Positions 25,909-33,391 of a DNA stretch of 64,000 nt are shown one piece after another; within the stretch, counting starts at the first letter, position 1; each line of letters begins with the position of its first letter. The stretch is from NCBI RefSeq assembly GCF_000745835.1, contig NZ_JQKB01000014.1, positions 1-64,000 of the forward strand, read 5' to 3'. The notes below the pieces were generated by a model that made no database searches, was not told the origin of the DNA, and saw only the letters and a list, made by a program, of their open reading frames with translations. This stretch comes from Belnapia moabensis DSM 16746 (GTDB taxonomy: Bacteria; Pseudomonadota; Alphaproteobacteria; Acetobacterales; Acetobacteraceae). The position numbers were made by a program, and so were the translations under genes.

Positions 25909-27002
25909 GTTCCGCACCTGTCCGGGTCATGCTCTGCGACGACAGCGCAACCGTCCGAGCTGCCCTCGCGCGGGTACTGGAAGCGGATCCCGGTATCAAA
26001 GTCGTCTCCCGTGTCGGCAATGGGCAGCAGGCGGTCGACGCCTTCGCCACCCTGCCGCCTACCGGCCGGCCGCAGGTAGTGCTGCTCGATCTCGAAATGC
26101 CTGTGATGGATGGCATGACCGCCCTGCCGTTGCTGCTTCGCCAGGAGCCGCGGCCTGCTATCATTGTCGCCAGCGCCCTGACCCAGAAGGGCGCGAGCGC
26201 CACCATGGCCGCTTTGCGCGCCGGAGCCGCGGATTACGTCCCGAAGCCTGGCGCCGCCGGCGGGGGGCTTGCCGATCCCAGTTTCAGGACGGAATTGCTC
26301 GCCAAGGTGAAGGGCTGGGCTCGGATCGGCCCCTCGCAACCGGTGTCCAAGCCTGCTGTGCCCCAACGGGCGGCGCCGCTCACGCCGGGGCGCGGGTTGC
26401 GGGCGGTCGGCATCGGCTGTTCCACCGGTGGGCCTCAGGCGCTGACCACTCTGTTGCGCGGCCTCAGCGGACCATTGCCCGTGCCGCTTGTCGCTGTGCA
26501 GCATATGCCGGCAGGCTTCACCGCGATGCTGGCCGACCACCTAGATCGGCTCGGTGGTCCAGGTTGCGCCGAGGCCCAGGACGGCGAAGCGTTGCGACCT
26601 GGCCGCTTCTACCTGGCGCCTGGTGATCGCCATTTGCTGGTTGAAGGCAAGGCGGATGGCGGCCTTTTCGCCCGCCTCTCCGATGCGCCGCCCGAGAATT
26701 TCTGCCGCCCCGCAGTCGATCCCATGCTGCGCAGCCTCGCCGCGGCCTGCGGTGGTGCGGCGCTAGCCGTGATCCTGACCGGCATGGGGCAGGATGGGTT
26801 GCTCGGATGTCGTGCCATTGCCGCCGCGGGTGGCGCAGTGCTGGCTCAGGATGAGGCAAGCTCCGTTGTTTGGGGCATGCCCGGCGCCGTGGCGCGGGCC
26901 GGCCTTGCCCAGGCATTGCTGCCCCCTGAAGAGCTGGCGGAGCAGATAGTGGCGGCGACTTCAGCCAAGTCCCGACCCACTCGGCAAGGAGTGACGGCAT
27001 GA
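25905..27002 (+). CDS. cheB: Chemotaxis protein-glutamate methylesterase CheB
   Basis: Removes receptor methyl groups and deamidates glutamines. 365 residues: receiver domain (VMLCDDSATVRAALARVL, VVLLDLEMPVMDGMTALP) and a C-terminal esterase with the Ser-His-Asp triad in GIGCSTGGPQALT, VQHMPAGFTAMLADHL and VILTGMGQDGLLG. It begins at a GTG that overlaps the cheY stop (GTGA) and ends in an ATGA overlap with cheR. The linker is Pro/Ala-rich as usual. Confidence 0.95.
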   Translation: MSSAPVRVMLCDDSATVRAALARVLEADPGIKVVSRVGNGQQAVDAFATLPPTGRPQVVLLDLEMPVMDGMTALPLLLRQEPRPAIIVASALTQKGASATMAALRAGAADYVPKPGAAGGGLADPSFRTELLAKVKGWARIGPSQPVSKPAVPQRAAPLTPGRGLRAVGIGCSTGGPQALTTLLRGLSGPLPVPLVAVQHMPAGFTAMLADHLDRLGGPGCAEAQDGEALRPGRFYLAPGDRHLLVEGKADGGLFARLSDAPPENFCRPAVDPMLRSLAAACGGAALAVILTGMGQDGLLGCRAIAAAGGAVLAQDEASSVVWGMPGAVARAGLAQALLPPEELAEQIVAATSAKSRPTRQGVTA

Positions 27003-27820
27003 GTCCCGACAGCTTCGCCTTCATCGCCGGGCTGGTGAAATCCCGCTCTGGCCTCGTGTTGACGCCGGACAAAGGCTACATGCTGGAAACCCGGCTCGGC
27101 CCCCTGCTGAAGCGCGACGGCCTCGCCGACTTGAATGCGCTGGCAGTCAAGCTGCGTGACCCGCGGGCTGGGGCGCTGGCCGAGGCGGTGACGGAGGCTC
27201 TCACCACCAATGAAAGCAGCTTCTTCCGCGATGGAAAGCCTTTCGACCATTTGCGGAAGGTCTTGCCGGTGCTGGTTCGCGCTCGATCGGCTGGCGCGAC
27301 ATTGCGTATCTGGTCCGCAGCCTGCTCAACCGGACAGGAGGCCTATTCGATTGCCATGCTCCTTGGGGAGGTTCCGCTAGAAGGCCGGCACGTGGAGATC
27401 ATCGGCACGGACATCGCGGATGGCGTCGTCGGCCGGGCGCGAGAGGGGTTCTTCACTCAGTTCGAAGTGCAGCGCGGCCTTCCGGCTCGGTTGCTGGTCA
27501 AGCATTTCCGGCAGGAGGATGGTCGCTGGCGCGCCTCCCCTGAACTGCGTGGTATGGTGCGGTTCGAACGCGGCAACCTGCTCGGTGAGTTGCGCGGCTT
27601 CGGGCGGTTCGAGGTGATCTTCTGCCGCAACGTGCTCATCTATTTCGACGCGCCGACCAAGGCGCGGGTGCTGAACGCCCTCGCGGCGCAGTTGCAGCCG
27701 GATGGAGTGCTCTATCTGGGCGGCGCGGAGACGGTGCTCGGGCTGACGGATCGGCTGGTGCCGGTGCCGGGCGAGCGCGGCGCTTATGAGCGGCCAAGGG
27801 AAGCGGCGCTGGCTGGCTGA
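26999..27820 (+). CDS. cheR: Chemotaxis protein methyltransferase CheR
   Basis: Methylates glutamates of chemoreceptors using SAM. 273 residues with the N-terminal helical domain, TEALTTNESSFFRDGKPF, SAM-binding RIWSAACSTGQEAYSIAMLL, EIIGTDIADGVVGRAREGFF, and FEVIFCRNVLIYFDAPTKAR. Final gene of the cheAWYBR operon; a strong terminator follows 26 bases later. No chemoreceptor gene lies in the window. Confidence 0.95.
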   Translation: MSPDSFAFIAGLVKSRSGLVLTPDKGYMLETRLGPLLKRDGLADLNALAVKLRDPRAGALAEAVTEALTTNESSFFRDGKPFDHLRKVLPVLVRARSAGATLRIWSAACSTGQEAYSIAMLLGEVPLEGRHVEIIGTDIADGVVGRAREGFFTQFEVQRGLPARLLVKHFRQEDGRWRASPELRGMVRFERGNLLGELRGFGRFEVIFCRNVLIYFDAPTKARVLNALAAQLQPDGVLYLGGAETVLGLTDRLVPVPGERGAYERPREAALAG

Positions 27821-27846
27821 CTGCTGGCCAATGTCAGGGGTGTCCC

Positions 27847-27880
27847 AAGGCCCGGTGGATATACCCCACCGGGCCTTTCT
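27847..27880 (+). terminator. Bidirectional intrinsic terminator between cheR and ctrA
   Basis: AAGGCCCGGTGG (27847-27858) and CCACCGGGCCTT (27866-27877) form a perfect 12-bp stem with a 7-base loop, followed by TTTCT on the plus strand. It sits between two converging genes (cheR and ctrA) and can serve both. Confidence 0.88.
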
Positions 27881-27884
27881 AATG

Positions 27885-28625
27885 TCAGGCGACCTGACGA
27901 TCGGTGGGAGCGATGGCTGGGCTCGGGACGACGAAACCGGGAGCGAGGCGGGTTTCCGGGTCGCGCATGACATAGCCGCGGCCCCAAACCGTGCCTATCA
28001 GATTGTCCGCTCCTGCCAGGGCAAGCTTTTTCCGGAGCTTGCAGATGAAGACATCGATGATCTTCACCTCGGGTTCGTCCATGCCGCCATAGAGGTGGTT
28101 GAGGAAGGCCTCCTTGGTGAGGACCATGCCCTTGCGCAGCGTCAGTAACTCGAGGATCGCGTATTCCTTGCCAGTGAGGTGAACCTGCCGGCCACCGACC
28201 ATCACCTCGCGCGAGCCCAGGTTGAGGGTGAGGCCGCCGACCGAGAGGCTCGGCTGGGAGAAGCCCTTGGCGCGGCGGACCACGGCCTGAATGCGGGCCA
28301 GCAATTCCTGGCCATCGAAGGGCTTGGTGATGAAGTCGTCGGCACCGACGCCAAAGCCCTTCACCTTGGCCTGTGGCCGGGCCAAGCCGGAGAGGATCAG
28401 GACCGGCGTCTCAACCCGACCTGCGCGCAACCGGCGGACAACCTCATAGCCCTCCATGTCCGGCAGGATGAGATCGAGGATAACGATGTCGTAATCGTAG
28501 AGGCGGACCAGCTCAAGGGCTTCCTCGCCGCTGTCCACGGCATCCACCACCATGGCGGAGGCCTTGAGCATGGCGGTAATGCCGCGGGCCGCTGTCAGAT
28601 CGTCCTCAACCAGAAGTACGCGCAT
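27885..28625 (-). CDS. ctrA: Cell-cycle response regulator CtrA
   Basis: OmpR-type regulator, 246 residues, nearly superimposable on Caulobacter Ctr[40 protein letters not shown] (phospho-aspartate about residue 51), [15 protein letters not shown], and a DNA-binding domain with [39 protein letters not shown] and [12 protein letters not shown]. It controls flagellar, chemotaxis and in some species cell-cycle genes. It is divergent from fliI and beside the che operon, and the ChpT-like gene is near. The ATG at 28625 (MRVLLVEDD) is preferred over a GTG at 28640. A C-terminal tail of about 20 residues is longer than usual. Confidence 0.94.
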   Translation of the reverse strand: MRVLLVEDDLTAARGITAMLKASAMVVDAVDSGEEALELVRLYDYDIVILDLILPDMEGYEVVRRLRAGRVETPVLILSGLARPQAKVKGFGVGADDFITKPFDGQELLARIQAVVRRAKGFSQPSLSVGGLTLNLGSREVMVGGRQVHLTGKEYAILELLTLRKGMVLTKEAFLNHLYGGMDEPEVKIIDVFICKLRKKLALAGADNLIGTVWGRGYVMRDPETRLAPGFVVPSPAIAPTDRQVA

Positions 28626-28637
28626 GTTGCGGTTCCC

Positions 28638-28654
28638 CACACGTTTTACGTGTG
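28638..28654 (-). repeat. 17-bp palindrome just upstream of ctrA
   Basis: CACACGT-TTT-ACGTGTG, a perfect 7-bp inverted repeat with a 3-base centre, ends 12 bases before the ctrA ATG. On the ctrA mRNA it would form a hairpin immediately before the ribosome site GGGGAA; as DNA it could be an operator. The remainder of the 133-base ctrA-fliI gap (28655-28758) is noticeably AT-rich (TATAAAG near 28709, CCTTAAAAAG near 28737), suitable for promoters, but no full CtrA box (TTAA-N7-TTAA) was found. Confidence 0.55.
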
Positions 28655-28758
28655 CATAGATACCACCTTCGCGCGCATTCGGAAGAAGTTACTCATCTTT
28701 GAGACGTATAAAGATGGGTGACATTGTTTCAAAATCCTTAAAAAGAGGCTGCAAAAAT

Positions 28759-30108
28759 ATGAATCCGCAGCAAATTGGCTCCCTATCGAGCTTGCAACCA
28801 GCCCTCACCCGGCTCGATCCGCTGCGTCTGCATGGAAAGGTTGTGGCGGCGGCAGGCCTCCATCTCAACCTGGAGGGGTTCGCTCAGTGGTTGCAGGTTG
28901 GCGCGCGGCTTCATCTGCACCCGCATGGCCGGACGCCCATCCCAGCCGAAATCGTCGGGTTTCAATCAGGTCAGGCCCGTGCTCTTGCCTTCGCGCCCCT
29001 TGAGGGCATCGCGCCGGGTGTGCCGGCCGTGCTCGCCCCGCCGGCTTGCCTGTTCGTTGATGAGAGCTGGCTCGGCCGGGTCATCGATCCGCTGGGCCGG
29101 CCGGTCGACGGCAAGGGGCCGCTTCGTCCTGGGCCGCTGCCGCGGCCGGTCCGCGCCGCGCCGCCGGAAGCGGGTACCCGGGCGAGGCTCGGGCCACGCC
29201 TCGATCTCGGGGTGCGTGCGCTTGATGGATTCGCCACCTGCCGGCGTGGCCAGCGGCTTGGCTTGTTCGCTGCTTCGGGTGTCGGCAAGTCGACGCTGCT
29301 GTCCATGCTGGCGGCGGGGGCAGATTGCGATGTCGCGGTGCTTGCCTTGGTCGGGGAGCGGGGAAGGGAATTGCGGGAGTTTCTGGAGGATGATCTCGGC
29401 CCGGCCGGCCTCGCCCGCAGCGTCGTCGTCTGCGCCACCTCCGACAGCCCGCCGCTGATGCGGCGCGAGGCCGCGCTCGCCGCCATGGCCATCGCCGAGC
29501 ATTTCGCCGATGCCGGCCGCCAGGTGCTGCTCATGATGGACAGCGTCACCCGCTTCGCCCTCGCGCTCCGGGAGATCGGCCTCGCTGCCGGAGAGCCGCC
29601 GACGACGCGCGGCTACACACCAAGCGTCTTCGCCGAGTTGCCGCGCCTGCTGGAGCGCGCGGGGCCTCGGGAGGAGGGTTGCGCCGGAGCCATCACCGGC
29701 CTTTTCACCGTCTTGGTCGAAGGCGATGACCATGACGAGCCAGTTGCCGATGCGGTGCGCGGCATCCTCGATGGGCATGTGGTGCTCGATCGCGCCATCG
29801 GCGAGCGTGGGCGCTACCCGGCCATCGGCATCCTTCGTAGCCTCTCGCGGACCGTCCCCGGCTGCCTCCGGCCGGAGGAAGGGACGCTGATGCGGCGGGC
29901 GCGGGCTATCCTGGCGTTGCACGCAGAGATGGCGGATTTGGTCCGTCTCGGCGCTTATCGGGCAGGCACCGACCCGGCGGTTGATGAGGCGGTGCGGCTC
30001 GCGCCTCGGATCGAGGCTGTGCTGGCGCAGGGCAAAGGCGAGCGGGACAGCATCGACGGGGCCTTCGCCGCCTTGGCCGCCGCCTTGGAGTATGCCGATG
30101 GCGCGTGA
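28759..30108 (+). CDS. fliI: Flagellum-specific ATPase FliI
   Basis: Energises export of flagellar subunits through the type III apparatus. The 449-residue protein is F1-beta-like: LGRVIDPLGRPVDGKGPL, Walker A LFAASGVGKSTLLSMLA (about residue 178), VLALVGERGRELREFLEDDL, Walker B VLLMMDSVTRFALALREIGL, AAGEPPTTRGYTPSVFAELP, VLVEGDDHDEPVADAVRGI and DGHVVLDRAIGERGRYPAI. The ATG at 28759 gives the family length; an upstream frame extends 20 codons more. It overlaps fliJ by 11 bases. Only fliI and fliJ of the export system are here; the rest of the flagellar genes must be elsewhere. Confidence 0.92.
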   Translation: MNPQQIGSLSSLQPALTRLDPLRLHGKVVAAAGLHLNLEGFAQWLQVGARLHLHPHGRTPIPAEIVGFQSGQARALAFAPLEGIAPGVPAVLAPPACLFVDESWLGRVIDPLGRPVDGKGPLRPGPLPRPVRAAPPEAGTRARLGPRLDLGVRALDGFATCRRGQRLGLFAASGVGKSTLLSMLAAGADCDVAVLALVGERGRELREFLEDDLGPAGLARSVVVCATSDSPPLMRREAALAAMAIAEHFADAGRQVLLMMDSVTRFALALREIGLAAGEPPTTRGYTPSVFAELPRLLERAGPREEGCAGAITGLFTVLVEGDDHDEPVADAVRGILDGHVVLDRAIGERGRYPAIGILRSLSRTVPGCLRPEEGTLMRRARAILALHAEMADLVRLGAYRAGTDPAVDEAVRLAPRIEAVLAQGKGERDSIDGAFAALAAALEYADGA

Positions 30109-30499
30109 TCCGCTCGCCGCACTGGCCCGGCTGCGCCGTCTGGAAAGCGATGAGGCGCGCCGGGCGCTCGGCGAGGCCAATACCCGCTTGGCTGCGGCGG
30201 AGGCGCGATCCGCATCCGCAGAGGCAGCGCTCAGCGCAGAGGGGGCGCCAGGCGGGGAAGGGGATTACGGTCGCTGGCTCATCCGCGGCCTCGCGGAACG
30301 GGACAGGGCCGCCCGCGCCGTCGGCTTTGCTGTCGAGAGCGCTGAGATCGCCCGGCAGGGCTTGGCTGAGCGCCGTGCCGCCGAGCGGGCATTGGCGCAA
30401 CTGCGCGAAGTTCGTGCCGAGATCGCCCGCCGCAAGATTCTTCGCCAGGGGCAACTGCTACTCGACGAGGTCGCTGCCCGCCTCACCCTGCGGGAATGA
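30098..30499 (+). CDS. fliJ: FliJ-like flagellar export chaperone
   Basis: A 133-residue highly helical protein, ALARLRRLESDEARRALGEA, RLAAAEARSASAEAAL, QLREVRAEIARRKILRQGQ, with the long antiparallel coiled-coil character of FliJ, the stalk protein that links the FliI ring to FlhA. Sequence is poorly conserved in this family, so the call rests mainly on coiled-coil character and on the direct overlap with the 3' end of fliI, where fliJ normally lies. Confidence 0.72.
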   Translation: MARDPLAALARLRRLESDEARRALGEANTRLAAAEARSASAEAALSAEGAPGGEGDYGRWLIRGLAERDRAARAVGFAVESAEIARQGLAERRAAERALAQLREVRAEIARRKILRQGQLLLDEVAARLTLRE

Positions 30500-30569
30500 C
30501 AGGAGCTGGCCATACTCAGGAGAAGCGGCTTGGCGCAGCTTGCATTACGGAGGAAATGAAGGCCGCGCG

Positions 30570-30851
30570 ATGCACGGCCCGCGGCATTGGAGGCCCCTGC
30601 TGGCCGCAGTAGTATCTGGCCCTGCCCTCGACCAATCCGCCGAGACACCACAGCGCATCGGTCCGAACCGGGGCTGGCAGAAGCACCAGCTTAATCCGGC
30701 AGAAATCGAGGCTCGCGCCCGGCAATGTGGGCAGGCGGCCCAGACGGAGCAGGCCCGCTCGGCCAAAGTCTACCGGCCCTACGGCGACCTTACCGGCCGG
30801 GACCCGAATGCGGTCCGCCGCGAGGATAGCCGCGCGGCGGACCGGCGCTGA
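30570..30851 (+). CDS. Hypothetical protein, 93 residues
   Basis: Not recognised. The frame from ATG 30570 has a weakly hydrophobic N-terminus (RPLLAAVVSGPALDQS) and a polar, charged rest (LNPAEIEARARQCGQAAQTE, VYRPYGDLTGRDPNAVRRED). An AAGG at 30559-30562 could be its ribosome site. It lies between fliJ and the convergent hppD (3-base gap). It could be a small exported protein of the flagellar unit or a non-coding open frame; codon third positions are GC-rich as in real genes, but this does not discriminate strongly here. Confidence 0.4.
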   Translation: MHGPRHWRPLLAAVVSGPALDQSAETPQRIGPNRGWQKHQLNPAEIEARARQCGQAAQTEQARSAKVYRPYGDLTGRDPNAVRREDSRAADRR

Positions 30852-30854
30852 AGC

Positions 30855-31958
30855 CTACTCCGCCGCCAGCACCCCGCGGCGGATCTGGTCCAGCTCGATG
30901 CTCTCGAAGAGGGCACGGAAATTGCCCTCGCCGAAGCCCTGGTCGCCCTTACGCTGGATCAACTCGAAAAAGATTGGGCCGATGACGGTGCCGGTGAAGA
31001 TCTGCAGCAGCCGCCCGCCCTCCGGCGTGGGCGCGCCATCGGTGAGGATGCGGTTGCGCGCCAACCGGCCGATCTCCTCCGCCGTCAGGTCAGGCATGCG
31101 CTTCGGCAACAACTCATAATAGGTGTCCGGGCTGTCCATGAATTCGATCCCGCCCGTCCGCATGCCTTCGACACTGGCGAAGATGTCGTTGGTGCCGAGG
31201 GCGATGTGCTGGATGCCCTCGCCGTTATAGGCGCGGAGATATTCCTCGATCTGCGACTTGTCGTCGCTGCTCTCGTTGATCGGGATGCGGATCTGGCCGC
31301 AGGGCGAGGTCAGCGCGCGGGACTTGAGGCCGGTCAGCTTGCCCTCGATGTCGAAGTACCGGATCTCGCGGAAATTGAAGAGCTTCTCGTAGAAGCTCCA
31401 CCACACATCCATCCGCCCGCGATGCACGTTATGAGTCAGGTGGTCGATGACGGTGAGGCCCTGGCCAGCCGGCCGCGGGTTGACGCCATCGATCCAGCGG
31501 AAGTCGACGTCGTAGATGCTGCCGCGCGCGCCATAACGGTCGACGAAATAGAGCAGGGAGCCGCCGATGCCCTCGATCGCCGGGATGTTCAGCTCCATCG
31601 GCCCGACCTTGCCGGTGACCGGCTTGGCGCCGAGGGCGATCGCCCGCTCATAAGCCTTGGCCGCATCGGCAACCCGGAATGCCATGGCGCAGGCGGAAGG
31701 CCCATGCACCTTCTGGAAGGCTTGAGCAAAGCTCTCCGGCTCCGCATTCAGGATGAAGTTGATGTCGCCCTGTCGCCAGAGCGAGACCTGCTTGCTGCGA
31801 TGTACGGCGACGCGGGTGAAGCCGAGCCGGCCGAACAGCGCCTCCAGCCCATGCATGTCCGGGCCGGTGAACTCGACGAATTCGAAACCGTCCGTGCCCA
31901 TCGGGTTCTGGTCGGAGATGGTGCCGGCGAAGCCAGTGCGATCGGGGGGGATGTCCAT
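30855..31958 (-). CDS. hppD: 4-hydroxyphenylpyruvate dioxygenase
   Basis: Converts 4-hydroxyphenylpyruvate to homogentisate in tyrosine breakdown. The 367-residue protein shows the vicinal-oxygen-chelate layout and the iron ligands: histidine in VIDHLTHNVHRGRMD, histidine in GIQHIALGTNDIF and glutamate in FFELIQRKGDQGFGEGNFRA. Other marks are ALTSPCGQIRIPINE and DTYYELLPKRM. It lies 12 bases downstream of phhA, so phenylalanine is taken through tyrosine towards homogentisate by one operon plus an aminotransferase encoded elsewhere. Confidence 0.97.
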   Translation of the reverse strand: MDIPPDRTGFAGTISDQNPMGTDGFEFVEFTGPDMHGLEALFGRLGFTRVAVHRSKQVSLWRQGDINFILNAEPESFAQAFQKVHGPSACAMAFRVADAAKAYERAIALGAKPVTGKVGPMELNIPAIEGIGGSLLYFVDRYGARGSIYDVDFRWIDGVNPRPAGQGLTVIDHLTHNVHRGRMDVWWSFYEKLFNFREIRYFDIEGKLTGLKSRALTSPCGQIRIPINESSDDKSQIEEYLRAYNGEGIQHIALGTNDIFASVEGMRTGGIEFMDSPDTYYELLPKRMPDLTAEEIGRLARNRILTDGAPTPEGGRLLQIFTGTVIGPIFFELIQRKGDQGFGEGNFRALFESIELDQIRRGVLAAE

Positions 31959-31970
31959 GCTCGGGTCTCC

Positions 31971-32804
31971 TCAGACAGGTTGGTCGCCGGGGGCCGCAGC
32001 GCCGGGCGCAATCGGCGCCGCATCGCGGGCTTCTGCCAGCAAACGTGGCAGCTCCTGCATCGCCGCGAAGAGCTCGGCATAGCCCTCGATGACGAAATAG
32101 GTCGGCTGCAGGTCGTCGATGAAGTAATCGCTCCGCAGCACCCGCCGCGGGTCGAAGCGGAGGCGCCGTGGCCGGTCGCTCTCGGTCGCATGCACCGTCT
32201 CGGCGGAGGAGGAAAGGATGCCGGCGCCATACGCCCGCAGCCCGCCATCCTCCCGGATCAGGCCGAATTCGACCATGTGCCAATAGAGCCGAGCCAGCGG
32301 CTTCAGCGCACCCATCCGCGCCGCCTGCTCGCCGAGGCGGCCATAGGCAGCGAGGAAATCGGCGAAATCGGGCTGGGTCAGCAGCGGCACATGGCCGAAG
32401 GCGTCATGGAAGATGTCTGGCTCTACGATGTAGTCCAGCTCCTCCGGCCGGCGGATCCAGCAGGTGACGGGGAAGCGCCGTGCCGCCAAGTGGCCGAAAA
32501 AGGCACCGTCCGGGATCAGGCCCGGCACCGCCACCAGGCTCCAGCCGGTCGCAGTACGCAGCCGGGCGGAGCAGGCGGCGAAATCCGGCACGCCCTCGGC
32601 GAAGGGGAGGGCGGCAAGGCCGGTGCGAAAGGCGGCCGCGGCATGGCGTGGAAGCAAGGCGGCCTGACGCCCGTAGAGGGTCCGCCAAGTGGCGTGGTCG
32701 GCCGGCGCATAGCGCGCCATGTCCTGCACCAGGGTGAAATCAGCTTCGGCTGCTGCGTAGTCGCCTCGCAGCCCCGCCGGCAATCCTTCGATCAGCCCAT
32801 CCAT
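31971..32804 (-). CDS. phhA: Phenylalanine 4-monooxygenase
   Basis: Pterin-dependent hydroxylase that turns phenylalanine into tyrosine. 277 residues, the usual bacterial length. Iron ligands are seen in PDIFHDAFGHVPLLTQPDFA (two histidines) and LYWHMVEFGLI (glutamate). Also typical are HATWRTLYGRQAALLPRHA, VAVPGLIPDGAFFGHLAARR, FPVTCWIRRPEELDYI and YFVIEGYAELF. It heads the phhA-hppD unit and is divergent from an Lrp/AsnC regulator, a common arrangement for regulators of this pathway. No pterin dehydratase gene is adjacent. Confidence 0.96.
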   Translation of the reverse strand: MDGLIEGLPAGLRGDYAAAEADFTLVQDMARYAPADHATWRTLYGRQAALLPRHAAAAFRTGLAALPFAEGVPDFAACSARLRTATGWSLVAVPGLIPDGAFFGHLAARRFPVTCWIRRPEELDYIVEPDIFHDAFGHVPLLTQPDFADFLAAYGRLGEQAARMGALKPLARLYWHMVEFGLIREDGGLRAYGAGILSSSAETVHATESDRPRRLRFDPRRVLRSDYFIDDLQPTYFVIEGYAELFAAMQELPRLLAEARDAAPIAPGAAAPGDQPV

Positions 32805-32917
32805 GACGGACCTCCCATGATTGCCACGAGAGTAAGCCAGGCCGCGAAGGGTTTTCCGGCGAAGTCAGTTCTTTGATTTGCTAAATTGAGCGATATCCGC
32901 TGCTGAAAGCCCTGATC

Positions 32918-33391
32918 TTGGCGAAAGCCACTATAAACCTCGATGCGCTCGACCGCCGCATCCTGCGCGCCCTGCAACGCGATGGCCGCGTGTCGGTGGT
33001 GGCACTCGCCGAGCAGGTCGGCCTTTCGCCGACGCCCTGCCAACGCCGGGTGAAGCGGCTGGAGGAGGCGGGCATCATCACCCGCTATGGCGCGGTGCTC
33101 GATCCGGCCCGGCTCGGTTTGCCGCTCCAGGCCTTCGTCATGGTCGCACTGGAGAGCCATGCGGAGGAGGTGGTCGATCGCTTCCACAAGGCGCTGGCCG
33201 AGCGGCCGGAGGTGCTGGCCGCTTATGCGATGAGTGGCGAGATGGACTACCTGCTCCACGTCCTCGCCGCCGATTTCGAAGCCTATGCAGATTTTGCCTT
33301 GAAGGCCCTGCTCCGCATGCCGGGGGTGAAGGAGACGCGCAGCAGCTTCGTCCTCACCGCTCTCAAACCGCCGGGCGAGGTTCCGGTGTGA
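32918..33391 (+). CDS. Lrp/AsnC-family regulator, divergent from phhA
   Basis: 157-residue regulator: winged helix (LDALDRRILRALQRDGRVSV, LAEQVGLSPTPCQRRVKRL, EEAGIITRYGAVLD) and RAM domain (FVMVALESHAEEVVDRFHKA, AMSGEMDYLLHVLA, MPGVKETRSSFVL). No ATG is available before the conserved start, so a TTG at 32918 is used. It shares a 113-base divergent region with phhA-hppD and is the obvious candidate to control that operon in response to phenylalanine or tyrosine, as family members do elsewhere; this is inference. Its 3' end overlaps the convergent monooxygenase gene by 29 bases. Confidence 0.88.
   Translation: MAKATINLDALDRRILRALQRDGRVSVVALAEQVGLSPTPCQRRVKRLEEAGIITRYGAVLDPARLGLPLQAFVMVALESHAEEVVDRFHKALAERPEVLAAYAMSGEMDYLLHVLAADFEAYADFALKALLRMPGVKETRSSFVLTALKPPGEVPV

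Noticed and set aside
28655-28758. CtrA binding box between ctrA and fliI
   Set aside because: Single TTAA-type half sites occur in the AT-rich stretch, but no TTAA-N7-TTAA pair was found by eye.
30098-30499. FliJ-like gene as a generic coiled-coil ORF
   Set aside because: The overlap with fliI and the length of 133 residues make FliJ the better explanation, so it was kept with reduced confidence rather than called hypothetical.
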